Assembly (NCBI RefSeq): GCF_023555385.1
Contig: NZ_JAJSED010000001.1
Coordinates: 682,001-746,000 of the forward strand
Origin: Guyparkeria hydrothermalis
Lineage (GTDB): Bacteria > Pseudomonadota > Gammaproteobacteria > Halothiobacillales > Halothiobacillaceae
Direction of reading: 5' to 3'
DNA: 64,000 bases
Positions 1 to 8,237 of the stretch are shown piece by piece; the first letter of the stretch is position 1; the number at the start of each line of letters is the position of its first letter. The notes beneath the pieces were generated by a model, which worked only from the letters and a program-made list of their open reading frames with translations, was not told the origin of the DNA and ran no database searches. A program made the position numbers and the translations under genes.

Positions 1-210
1 CACCGAAACGATGGCGTGCTGGTGGACGTCCATCCCCGTGGTTTCGAAATCCAGCGCCACCATCTCGACCTCGCCGATCGGCGTGTCGGGATCCGGCATG
101 CCGGCTTCATAGAACGCACGCAGGGCCGGATCCTGTGAGCGGCTCGCACGATCCGCGAAATAGCGCGGCCACGTAGCGGCCTCGTCGGCTTTGGCTCTCC
201 TTCGTCCCAT
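1..210 (-). CDS. DEDDh-family 3'-5' exonuclease (DnaQ-like), N-terminal part only
   Basis: The first 70 codons of a gene that runs off the left edge. The start ATG (210-208) overlaps the TGA of the upstream DUF294 gene by one base (TGATG), so the two are translationally coupled. Residues 52-59 read ALDFETTG, the ExoI motif of DnaQ-like exonucleases, with catalytic D54 and E56. The family removes nucleotides from DNA or RNA 3' ends using two metal ions. The later ExoII and ExoIII motifs are outside the window. A complete paralog in the same arrangement lies at 49094-49813. The family is clear from the motif; the substrate is unknown. Confidence 0.85.
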   Translation of the reverse strand, partial: MGRRRAKADEAATWPRYFADRASRSQDPALRAFYEAGMPDPDTPIGEVEMVALDFETTGMDVHQHAIVSV

Positions 211-2108
211 CAGCGATTCGGCATCGGATAACGAAAGCGAAGGAATTTCTGCGCGTTGCTCAGTACCTGGAAGGCATCCTTGAGGTTATGGCGCTCTTCG
301 TCGGATACGTTTTCCGGCTCGATGTTGTTGTCGGGCGCGTGATGGTGCTTGAGGTCGTGTGCCTGGTGCCGGATGCGCACCATCGACAGGAATTCCAGCG
401 CATAGCGCAGCCGATCCGCCTGACCGGCCGGCAACGTGTCCGCCCGGGTGATGTCATCCAGGCGATCGAACGAGTTCTGCGACCGTGATCCCACGGACAG
501 GGCATGCACACGGATTACGTCGATCAACGGCGCCGTGCCACGGCGTTTGATGTTTATGGAATTGTTGTGTCGGCCATCCTGCTCCATGACGAAGGTGCGG
601 AAGAACCCGAGTGGGGGTGTCCGATTGAGCGCGTTGCGCGCCATCGACGCCAGGAACAGCGGACTTTGGCTGGCCCGTTCCGCAATCCGGTCCTGCAGCT
701 GCTCAACGAACCGTTCCTCCCCGTAGACCGGCTCGAGGTCGAAAAAGATCGAGCTGTGCAAAAGGCGCTCGGGATCCGGCTGATTGATCCATTCTTCGAA
801 ATACCGGCGCCAGACGGACAGTGGCTGCCGCCACTTGTCGTTGGTCGCCATGATGCCACCCTCGCAGTACGGGTACCCGCAGGCATTCAGTCCGTCACTG
901 ACGCGCTTGGCCAGGGCTGCGAACCAGGCATCATGCTGTTCCGGGACGAACGAGTCGTCCAAAATCAGGGCATTGTCCTGATCGGTCGAGATGGACTGAT
1001 CGTTCCGCGCCATCGATCCGTTGACCATAAAGCAGTACGGCACCGGCGGCGGGCCCAATTCGTCCTCGGCCAGTTCGATCAGTCGGCGGATCAGGCTGCG
1101 CCCGATGCTCGACATGGCTTCGCCGATCATCTGTGCGGTCGCCCCTTCGTCGACCAACCGGATGAAGGCCGCTCGCACATCCGGCATCAGGCGCACAAGG
1201 CCCTTCACGCTGCTCTGATTGAAGATATTGCTGACGAGGTAAAGGCTGCTGTGCGTCTCGTAGCGGACGATGTCCGAGAGATGCACCACCCCGACAGGCC
1301 GGCGGCGGTGCAACACCGGCAGGTGGTGCACGTTGTTGCGCAGCATTGCCAGCATGGCCTCGTAGACCGATTCCTCCGACTGGATCGTGATCAGATGCTC
1401 GTGCTTGATATCCGCCAGTCGGGTGTCGGCAGAACCGCCGGCGGCGAGAACGCGTACTCGGAAATCGTGGTCGGTCAGTATGCCGGTTACACGCCAGTAA
1501 TCGCCCTGCTCGCCGGTGAACGCCCGATCGTCGTTCTGGTCCGTTCGTGCGGCCAACAGGATCGAGGAGACATAGTTCTCGGTCATCATCCGAGCGGCAT
1601 CCCGAACGGAGGCCGTCTCCTCGATCGTCACGGGAGAACGGCTCAACAGCCGACGCACCCGGGTGACCATCAAGTCGTTCTCGCGCTCGTTCTGTTCGAC
1701 CGCCGCCTTCAGGCGGGGCCCAGAGAGCTCGACGAAATCGGCGAAATGATCGTCCTCGTTGCTGAGGCGATCGAACACGGCGGCGGGGATCAGATAGAGA
1801 AGCGTGTCCTCGATAGCCTTGGCGGGGAATCGCACCTGTCGCTTATGCAGCAACCCGGTCTGACCGAAAATATCGCCTTCACTCAGCCGGTTGTAGAGTT
1901 CGCCATTGTGGCGGTAGACCTCGACGGCACCGCTGCGAACGTAACGCAAGGTGTCGATGGGTTCACCATATTCCTGAATCATCGTGCCATCGCGGTAGTA
2001 GGCCACCTCGACCGACTCGGCGATCCGGTCCAGCCACTCCGACTCCAGCCGGTCGAAAGGCGGGTAGCGCTTCAGGTGTTCCCGAATTTCCTGGACTTCG
2101 GCTTCCAT
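210..2108 (-). CDS. cNMP-binding / CBS-pair / DUF294 nucleotidyltransferase-like signalling protein
   Basis: A 632-residue cytoplasmic protein with a cyclic-nucleotide-binding fold (about 15-135), two CBS motifs (about 150-285) and a DUF294 nucleotidyltransferase-like domain. The last contains G364-S365 and the TDQDNAL metal motif (D376, D378), followed by the helical DUF294 C-terminal domain (about 490-625). The order matches the family of putative GlnD/GlnE-like nucleotidyltransferase regulators. Since both G-S and D-x-D are kept, catalysis is possible, but the substrate is unknown. It is coupled by TGATG to the exonuclease gene downstream. A diverged paralog with the same partner sits at 49815-51671. 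Confidence 0.88.
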   Translation of the reverse strand: MEAEVQEIREHLKRYPPFDRLESEWLDRIAESVEVAYYRDGTMIQEYGEPIDTLRYVRSGAVEVYRHNGELYNRLSEGDIFGQTGLLHKRQVRFPAKAIEDTLLYLIPAAVFDRLSNEDDHFADFVELSGPRLKAAVEQNERENDLMVTRVRRLLSRSPVTIEETASVRDAARMMTENYVSSILLAARTDQNDDRAFTGEQGDYWRVTGILTDHDFRVRVLAAGGSADTRLADIKHEHLITIQSEESVYEAMLAMLRNNVHHLPVLHRRRPVGVVHLSDIVRYETHSSLYLVSNIFNQSSVKGLVRLMPDVRAAFIRLVDEGATAQMIGEAMSSIGRSLIRRLIELAEDELGPPPVPYCFMVNGSMARNDQSISTDQDNALILDDSFVPEQHDAWFAALAKRVSDGLNACGYPYCEGGIMATNDKWRQPLSVWRRYFEEWINQPDPERLLHSSIFFDLEPVYGEERFVEQLQDRIAERASQSPLFLASMARNALNRTPPLGFFRTFVMEQDGRHNNSINIKRRGTAPLIDVIRVHALSVGSRSQNSFDRLDDITRADTLPAGQADRLRYALEFLSMVRIRHQAHDLKHHHAPDNNIEPENVSDEERHNLKDAFQVLSNAQKFLRFRYPMPNR

Positions 2109-2198
2109 GATTCCCTCGCTCGTGGCTCCGGCGTTCGGATCATTGTTTCTGCCCTACAGTGTGGCAGTTGCGCCCTGTTTTTCGAGAAAAACGGGCAC

Positions 2199-2223
2199 AA
2201 AAAAAGGCGGGCCGAAGCCCGCC
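2199..2223 (-). terminator. Rho-independent terminator of the porin gene
   Basis: A seven-base-pair GC stem (2206-2212 with 2217-2223) closes a four-base loop. On the minus strand it is followed by a run of seven T. It lies just beyond the porin stop codon. Confidence 0.85.
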
Positions 2224-2249
2224 TTGCACGATCCTCGATTCAGCGTCGC

Positions 2250-3584
2250 TTAGAAGTAGTAACCGACGTTGATGTTGAAGATCGTGTTGCTCTCACCGTC
2301 GCTGGTCATCCCGTTCGCGACAAACGGCTGGTTCTTGCCGTTGATGATGTCGAAGTAGGTATACAGACCACCAGCCGATACTGCCATGCCGGTCACGTTC
2401 ATGTACGTGTCCTCATAGTCGGCATTCTTGTCGTAGATCAGGCTGTAGTCGTTATAGAACGTCAGCGACGAAACCGGGCCCCACTCGACCGGCAGTGTGT
2501 AGGCTACGTTCGCGGTCAGTGCCTTGGCAGACATCGGGCCGGTATACGCACCTGCATAATAGCCATAGGTCATGTATTGAGCCGCCGGGTCATCGACGTC
2601 GTATTCCCAGTCGGTGTACTGGAGTTGGACGTTCCAGCGATCGTAATCGGCAATCAGGTGCGCTGCGGCCGCATAGTAGTCGCCGTCACCTTGAGATGCA
2701 TCTCCTTCAAGTTGACCGTACTTCACGGACGCGCCCGGCTTGAGCGTCAGCTTGTCACTGACCTTGTAGTCGTATTCCGCACGAGCCGCCAAAGTGTTAA
2801 TGGCTTGGGTAGTGCGAGCACGGCCCGCGCTGGTTTCTGCATCCGTGTCACCCGTGAACCCGGAATAGCCACCGTTGTATCCGATCACGTTGGCATCATA
2901 GGTATCGGTGTCACCCGAGCCGTCGAATTCCGGACCCCACGTGCGCTCGTCGTTCTTCATGAACGCCAGGTCGAAACGCCAGTCGCCCGGGGTGTAGGTC
3001 GTGCCAATACCGAAGTCGTAGTTGTCTTCGAGGCCGACGTAGTACAGCGACGAGAAGTAGAAGTTGTGCGAGTTGTACGGCAGGACACCGAAGGGAGTCT
3101 GGAAGACACCCGCTTTCGCCATCAGCTCATCGGTAAACTCGTAGCCCACCCAAGCGTGGTGAATGGTGGTGAAATACTCGTACCAACGCCACTCCGCGGA
3201 GAGAATCACGTCGTTGATTTCGCCATCGAAGTTCAGGCGGAACGTATCGAACTTCAGGTCGCCACCGCGATCTTTGGCAGCCTGGTCGTTATCTGCGACC
3301 GTGTAGTTAAACCGCACGGCACCACCGACATTGATGTCCGGCCCCGATTCTTCTTCGGCTGCGGCGACTTTTTCCGCTTGTTCTTCCTGTTTCTGCTCGA
3401 TTTTGTCGTTGCGCGCACGCTCCTGCTCAAGCTCGGACTGCAGGTTTTCGACTCGCTGCTTGAGCGCCTCGAGTTCCTGCATGATCTGCTCAGCGCTCGC
3501 GTTATGCTCAGCCGCCGTGACGGTCATCGGAGACGTACCGAGAGCTACGCCGATGGAGAGTGCCAACAAGTGCTTCTTCATCAT
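2250..3584 (-). CDS. Phosphate-selective porin O/P-type outer-membrane protein
   Basis: 444 residues. An N-terminal signal peptide (cleavage near residue 25, TAA/EH) is followed by a charged coiled coil (about 30-75) rich in E, Q and R. A beta-barrel domain then extends to a C-terminal aromatic YYF, the usual recognition end of outer-membrane barrels. The coiled coil plus barrel and the length fit the OprO/OprP family (Porin_O_P), trimeric channels for phosphate or other anions. The barrel is rich in Tyr, Asp and Gly. Specificity cannot be read from sequence; no pho genes are adjacent. It is monocistronic, with its own terminator. Confidence 0.75.
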   Translation of the reverse strand: MMKKHLLALSIGVALGTSPMTVTAAEHNASAEQIMQELEALKQRVENLQSELEQERARNDKIEQKQEEQAEKVAAAEEESGPDINVGGAVRFNYTVADNDQAAKDRGGDLKFDTFRLNFDGEINDVILSAEWRWYEYFTTIHHAWVGYEFTDELMAKAGVFQTPFGVLPYNSHNFYFSSLYYVGLEDNYDFGIGTTYTPGDWRFDLAFMKNDERTWGPEFDGSGDTDTYDANVIGYNGGYSGFTGDTDAETSAGRARTTQAINTLAARAEYDYKVSDKLTLKPGASVKYGQLEGDASQGDGDYYAAAAHLIADYDRWNVQLQYTDWEYDVDDPAAQYMTYGYYAGAYTGPMSAKALTANVAYTLPVEWGPVSSLTFYNDYSLIYDKNADYEDTYMNVTGMAVSAGGLYTYFDIINGKNQPFVANGMTSDGESNTIFNINVGYYF

Positions 3585-3717
3585 CGATCCCTCATTTTGT
3601 CATTGCTTTTCTACGGCTCTTTTCACTCAAAAGTGCCGTTGCGGACCACGCTAACATGCGGTTCAACCCCCCCTTTTCAGGGAACGAGAGCTGGCACAGT
3701 TAACGATCGTCCCTCCC

Positions 3718-4680
3718 TCAGGACCCCGACTCGCACCCAACGTCGCGGTCCACTGGCTCGGTAATCCATACAAAATCGTAGGCTGGCGCCGCCTGTGCAG
3801 GCGTCTCCACCGAATCGATCGGCAACATGCCAATTGCAACCACGCCCTGCCGGTTTCCCGCCGACCGTTGCAGCCAGAAACCGGCACCGCGGTCCAGGCG
3901 AGCGTGCTGGTTGCCCATCACTCCCACAACGAGGTGCTCGGGATAATCCCTGTGCGCCTTCAGTAGCGCATCCGCCATCAACATATCCCGCGCAACCTGC
4001 GCCCGCGCCAGGCCACGTGCCGATTCGGCATCGATACGCCCGCAATGCGCTTGCTGGAGGTCCTCGACGAGATTGGCCTGATGTATCTCGGGTAACGCCA
4101 ACCCCGGCCCAAATCGCTCGATCGCCTCGACCTCCTGCGTCTGCAGTTGATCCTGCCAGGCCTCTTCACCCGCCATCGCCACAGCAAGTGCCTTTCGCCG
4201 AGGCAGGTTCAAGGGCCAGAGCGGCCATTGCCGCGCTGTCGCCTGTTCGAACAGTCCGCCGTAGTGCTTCCAGCCCCATCCTTCGAAGTCGAACCCGCCC
4301 TGCTTCGCCCGTTGCTTCGGTCCAATCGCATCGAGATCCACATTCATCACGTCGGGCGAGCCCGGCACCCCCAAATCCAGTTGCTCCAGTGCGAGGACAA
4401 TCGGGCGATCCAACGCGCGCAACATCGTTAGTTGTTGGCGATGCACAGCAGCCGAATCGTGGACTTCACCCAGCAGAACCACGTCAGCGGCCTGAATCCG
4501 ATCGAGAACCGTGGCTTCGTGAACCGCATCACCATTGCGGTCCAACCACGTGCCTACCTCGACCGCCGGGGTGCCCGTCGCCGCACACCCTCCCAACAGC
4601 GTTGCGAGAACAAATCCGGCCAGCCAATGCGTCAGGCCGCGCAGGAATCCGGATCGGTCTTGACGGGCGATTGCCGTCAT
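3718..4680 (-). CDS. ChaN-family lipoprotein (haem-binding/iron-regulated type)
   Basis: About 320 residues from the ATG at 4680; an in-frame ATG at 4704 is the alternative, and a longer open frame to 4806 is not supported. The N-terminus has a positively charged region, a hydrophobic segment and a lipobox LLGGC (C32), so it should be a lipid-anchored envelope protein. The body matches the ChaN/DUF399 (Tiki-like) family, with LLGEVHDS, LALEQLDL and MGNQHAR segments typical of its conserved His and Glu positions. ChaN of Campylobacter binds two haems at a dimer interface. A haem role here is inferred from family only. Confidence 0.75.
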   Translation of the reverse strand: MTAIARQDRSGFLRGLTHWLAGFVLATLLGGCAATGTPAVEVGTWLDRNGDAVHEATVLDRIQAADVVLLGEVHDSAAVHRQQLTMLRALDRPIVLALEQLDLGVPGSPDVMNVDLDAIGPKQRAKQGGFDFEGWGWKHYGGLFEQATARQWPLWPLNLPRRKALAVAMAGEEAWQDQLQTQEVEAIERFGPGLALPEIHQANLVEDLQQAHCGRIDAESARGLARAQVARDMLMADALLKAHRDYPEHLVVGVMGNQHARLDRGAGFWLQRSAGNRQGVVAIGMLPIDSVETPAQAAPAYDFVWITEPVDRDVGCESGS

Positions 4681-4704
4681 ACGCCGGTCATGCACCTGCT
4701 TCAT

Positions 4705-5177
4705 CCTCGATTCGGCCCCGTTTGGTTGGAATGGATCACGCACGCGGCTTATCGAGACACGCGCAACTGGGCAGAGCTTAGACAACCTCAGCGTGATTGC
4801 CGGCAAACCGGACCTCTCGCGGCCCGCGCGCAGCTCAAATCACGTGGTGTCAGCCAGACTGGGACGGAAAAGGCGTTGTCCACACCTCTCCGAAATTTGG
4901 ATCGTGGATGGGTGAAACGTTGCCAGAAACGCGCTTGGAGAGCATGAGTCGTTTTACTGGCCCATCCAGGAGTCGCGCGGGTGCACAAAAACCACAGTGG
5001 AGAGCCCGGCGCGTAATTGTTTGCTTGCGTTCCGGTGCAGATGGGTTACTGTCGGCCTCGTGAGAGTCGCGGCAAGGCCCTTAGGGAAGTCCGATTGTCA
5101 TCCGTCCGAGGTGTGTGCGTGCTGAGCGCTCCGGTCGGTCCTCAGATTCAGCACGATTTTGAGAGTTTGTTTTCGAG
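4705..5177. other. Intergenic region between chaN-like and RRM genes; long leader of the RRM gene
   Basis: No convincing gene. The two flanking genes diverge, so promoters for both should lie here. A weak sigma70-like match for the plus strand is TTGCTT (5021-5026), 18 bases, GTTACT (5045-5050). It would give a 5' leader of about 120 nt before the RRM gene, long enough for post-transcriptional control as seen for other small RRM/cold-shock genes. Confidence 0.35.
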
Positions 5178-5462
5178 ATGATCAATATTTACGTGGGCAA
5201 CCTGCCCTACTCCCAGGATGACCAGGGCCTTCAGGCCGCCTTCGAGGCCTTCGGCGAAGTCAAGTCCGCCAAGGTCATCAAGGACATGGCCACCGGTCGT
5301 TCCAAGGGCTTCGGTTTTGTCGAGATGACGGACAAAGATGCCGGCATGCAGGCAATCGAAGCACTGAACGACTCGGACATGGACGGTCGCAACCTGCGTG
5401 TCAACGAGGCACGTCCGCGCGAGCGCAACAACGATCGCGGCGGTTTCCGCCCGCGTTTCTAA
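5178..5462 (+). CDS. Small RNA-recognition-motif (RRM) RNA-binding protein
   Basis: 94 residues, a single RRM. RNP2 is IYVGNL (4-9) and RNP1 is KGFGFVEM (43-50), with the aromatic residues that stack on RNA bases. The tail (80-94) is basic and Arg/Gly rich (RERNNDRGGFRPRF). This matches bacterial Rbp-type single-RRM proteins, which bind single-stranded RNA and are often cold- or stress-induced. It is a stand-alone gene with a long leader and a strong terminator. Confidence 0.9.
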   Translation: MINIYVGNLPYSQDDQGLQAAFEAFGEVKSAKVIKDMATGRSKGFGFVEMTDKDAGMQAIEALNDSDMDGRNLRVNEARPRERNNDRGGFRPRF

Positions 5463-5488
5463 GAGACGCGCTCCGCGAAAGCGTACGA

Positions 5489-5515
5489 AAAGCCGGCCCT
5501 CGGGCCGGCTTTTCT
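5489..5515 (+). terminator. Rho-independent terminator of the RRM gene
   Basis: An eleven-base-pair stem AAAGCCGGCCC (5489-5499) with GGGCCGGCTTT (5502-5512), two-base loop, followed by T-rich sequence. The methyltransferase gene on the opposite strand ends just beyond. Confidence 0.88.
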
Positions 5516-5531
5516 GTTTCTGCGGGCCGAG

Positions 5532-6308
5532 TCATGCTGGGCCCGGAGACGACTCGGCGCCGCCTCGGGGCAGTACGGCGTAGCGCAACAGATCGAACCG
5601 CCCTGCCTCGATCAGCTCGGACTCCTCAACCCCAGGGACCTCGAACGCCAGCGAATACAACCCTCCTTCTCGGGGAAGCTCACGCTGGCACTTTCGCCAC
5701 AGGCGAAGCATCGGCTGAGGCGAAAGGAAGGCAAACACCATGTCGTGATCGCGCCAGGACACAGACCAGAAATCGGCAAAACGGATCGAGCAGTTGTCCA
5801 ATCGCCGACACCGCCACCGGGCAAACAGATAGAGCAACGGGGCCGTTTCGAAGCCGGTGAAGTGCGTATCCGGATGCCGACTCGCCAAGGCAGCCATGAT
5901 GTGACCGTCGCCGCAACCCAGATCAACGAATGAATGCACGTCACGCATCGCAATCTCGTCACCCAATGCTTCGATGACCGGACGGCCGGACCGGTATAGC
6001 GGGACCTGGTGACGGATGGCGTTGAACTGCACCAGGAACAGCAGCCCGGCGGCGGCGAGGAACCAGCCCGGATGTATCTCCAGTCCGCCCCAGATGACCA
6101 GCGGAGCGATCAGGAACACCCCGCGCCACCAGGCCGGCAGCAAGGCCCAGCCCATCAGCATGCCGAGCACACCCGCCCCGATGGCAATCAGCCACGTCGG
6201 TACGCCGTCACCGCTCCACTCGACGTACAGCCGGGCGAGAAACAGACTGGCCGCAATGGCCAGCCCCAGTACGGCAAATCCGCTGATCAGGCTCAGGTAG
6301 CGACGCAT
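5532..6308 (-). CDS. Membrane-anchored class I SAM-dependent methyltransferase
   Basis: 258 residues from the ATG at 6308. This start is chosen because it follows a GGGGA ribosome site and lies 13 bases after the motB stop. The N-terminal 96 residues contain about four hydrophobic segments (4-26, 39-56, 62-76, 79-96). A compact Rossmann methyltransferase follows, with motif I DLGCGDGH (129-136) and an acidic end of strand 2 (GFETAP). The substrate is unknown. It is last in the pepN-motA-motB-methyltransferase run, and the membrane anchor beside the motor genes may be coincidental. Confidence 0.75.
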   Translation of the reverse strand: MRRYLSLISGFAVLGLAIAASLFLARLYVEWSGDGVPTWLIAIGAGVLGMLMGWALLPAWWRGVFLIAPLVIWGGLEIHPGWFLAAAGLLFLVQFNAIRHQVPLYRSGRPVIEALGDEIAMRDVHSFVDLGCGDGHIMAALASRHPDTHFTGFETAPLLYLFARWRCRRLDNCSIRFADFWSVSWRDHDMVFAFLSPQPMLRLWRKCQRELPREGGLYSLAFEVPGVEESELIEAGRFDLLRYAVLPRGGAESSPGPA

Positions 6309-6321
6309 CGTCGTCCCCTGA

Positions 6322-7326
6322 TCACTCCGATGGGCCGTCGGTATTTCCGTCCGGCGCGACCGTGCCCTTGGCCGGAGAATCCCCTGGAGCGTCCCCGGTG
6401 ATCGCTCTGCCGGCATCCAGCAACTGCCGTGCATCGACCCCCTTTGCGTTGGTCGGCTGCAGGATGCGGCGCGTGGCCGACTCCTTCATGACGGTCATCG
6501 AGATGCGGCGGTTCTGCGGATCGAGCGGATCATCATCGACGAACGGCAACGCGGCGGCCATGCCGATCACGCGCAGCACCTTCTCGTCACTGTAACCGTA
6601 TTGGGCCAGCGTCCTGCGTGCCGAGTTGGCGCGTTCCGACGACAGCTCCCAGTTGCTGCGCCCGGGCCGGCCGAATGGTCGTGCGTCGGTGTGGCCGACA
6701 ATCGACAAGCGGTTCGGCATCTCGTTGAGTACCGGCGCAAGGGAGTGCAGGATTTCGTCGGCATAATCCTGCAACTCGTCCGAGCCCAGCTCGAACATGG
6801 GGCGGTTTTCCTTGTCGATGATCTGGATACGCAGGCCGTCGCGAGTGATATCGAGCTTGATCTGGTCCTTGAACGCCTTGAGTGCGGGGTCTACCTCGAT
6901 CAGGGACTCGACGCGTTCCTTGAGCTTCTGGATCTGCTCGCGCTCGAGTTCCTCGACCCGCTGGCGGATCTCTTCCTCGGTCATGTCCTGCGTGTCGCGT
7001 TTCTCGGGCGTGGGCTTCTCGCCGTCGTGTACCTGCCCTTCCTGACGCGTGAGGTCATCCCCACCCGCGTCGATCAGGCTCTCGCTCATGCCGGCATTCT
7101 TGCCGCCCTCCAACGTAACCTTGGTGGGATTGGCGAAATATTCGGAGATACCTTTAAGCTCTTCCTCGCCCATGGAGCCCAGCAGCCACATGAGGAGAAA
7201 GAAGGCCATCATGGCGGTCACGAAATCGGCGTAGGCGATCTTCCACGCCCCTCCGTGGTGACCGCCATGGCCCTTCTTGACCTTCTTGATGACGATCTGC
7301 TGGTTCTGATCCGGCTGCTCGGCCAC
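6322..7326 (-). CDS. motB: Flagellar motor stator protein MotB
   Basis: 334 residues. A short basic cytoplasmic N-terminus (KKVKKGHGGHHGG) precedes a single transmembrane helix with the proton-carrying aspartate D34 in AYADFVTAMM. A linker and plug follow, then a C-terminal OmpA-like peptidoglycan-binding domain (about 180-290, with SIVGHTDARP). MotB anchors the stator to the cell wall and, with MotA, forms the ion channel that powers rotation. The ion is probably H+, by similarity to MotB rather than PomB; this is not certain. Starts 26 bases after motA. Confidence 0.95.
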   Translation of the reverse strand: MAEQPDQNQQIVIKKVKKGHGGHHGGAWKIAYADFVTAMMAFFLLMWLLGSMGEEELKGISEYFANPTKVTLEGGKNAGMSESLIDAGGDDLTRQEGQVHDGEKPTPEKRDTQDMTEEEIRQRVEELEREQIQKLKERVESLIEVDPALKAFKDQIKLDITRDGLRIQIIDKENRPMFELGSDELQDYADEILHSLAPVLNEMPNRLSIVGHTDARPFGRPGRSNWELSSERANSARRTLAQYGYSDEKVLRVIGMAAALPFVDDDPLDPQNRRISMTVMKESATRRILQPTNAKGVDARQLLDAGRAITGDAPGDSPAKGTVAPDGNTDGPSE

Positions 7327-7352
7327 GTCGCACCTACTCCGTTATCAACGGG

Positions 7353-8207
7353 TCACTTGCTCTGCTTGAGGTAATCCTCAAGCTCCGCGAATCCCGGACG
7401 ATCCGAGGCGTACAGCACCTTTCGACCGAACTCCACCGCCACCTGAGGTGGGTAGCCGTTCATGAAGGCAATCAAAGCGGCCTTGATGCTCTGCTGGTAC
7501 TTGGTCGAGTCGTTGATCTTGTGTTCGAGGTTGTTCGCCACCGGATTGATGAACGCGTAGGCCGCCAGGATACCGAGGAAGGTCCCCACCAGCGCCGCCG
7601 CGATCAGCTTGCCGAGTTCCGACGGCGGCAGGTGGACCGATTCGAGGGTGTGCACCACGCCCAGGACCGCGGCGACGATACCGAATGCCGGCAGCGCCTC
7701 GCCCATCTTGGCGATGGACGACCGGGGAAGATCGGCTTCCTCGTGGTGCGTGTCGATGTCCAGGTCCATCAAGTTGTCGATCTGGTGGACGTCGAGCGTG
7801 CTCGAGACCATCAACCGCAAGTAATCGGTGATGAACTCCACCGTGTGGTGATCCTTCATCACCGTCGGTGCACTCTGGAACAGCTCGCTGTTGTCGGGGT
7901 CGTCGATATCCTCCTCGATCGCCATCAGACCTTCCTTGCGGGCACGCGTGAAGATCGCGTACAGAAGACCCAGCGTCTCCATGTTCAGCTTCTTGCCGTA
8001 GCGGGACCCTTTGAACGCCGTACCGAATCCACCCAGTGTCGCCTTGAGAGTCTTGGGGGAATTGCCCGCCACCAGTGCCGCCCCGGCGGCACCGAAAATG
8101 ATCAGGTACTCGATCGGCTGGAACAGGATGATCAGGTGACCACCGGCCAGCGTAAAGCCGCCGATGACGCTCGCCAGCACCACCAGCCAGCCAATTGCAA
8201 CCATCAT
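7353..8207 (-). CDS. motA: Flagellar motor stator protein MotA
   Basis: 284 residues, four transmembrane segments: two near the N-terminus (about 2-22 and 33-52) and two near 170-222, around a large cytoplasmic domain that contacts the rotor protein FliG. The pattern, the length and the following motB identify it. Together they form the MotA5B2 stator. The gene begins 30 bases after the pepN stop, so transcription may be shared. I see no sigma28 promoter in the short gap. Confidence 0.95.
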   Translation of the reverse strand: MMVAIGWLVVLASVIGGFTLAGGHLIILFQPIEYLIIFGAAGAALVAGNSPKTLKATLGGFGTAFKGSRYGKKLNMETLGLLYAIFTRARKEGLMAIEEDIDDPDNSELFQSAPTVMKDHHTVEFITDYLRLMVSSTLDVHQIDNLMDLDIDTHHEEADLPRSSIAKMGEALPAFGIVAAVLGVVHTLESVHLPPSELGKLIAAALVGTFLGILAAYAFINPVANNLEHKINDSTKYQQSIKAALIAFMNGYPPQVAVEFGRKVLYASDRPGFAELEDYLKQSK

Positions 8208-8237
8208 CGCGTGTCAGTCTCCAAACAGAACGTAATT

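Noticed and set aside
504-3764. Very long plus-strand open frame antisense to the DUF294 and porin genes
   Set aside because: It runs opposite real genes with clear domains. High GC makes stop codons rare, and its text is Arg/Val/His-rich with no domain.
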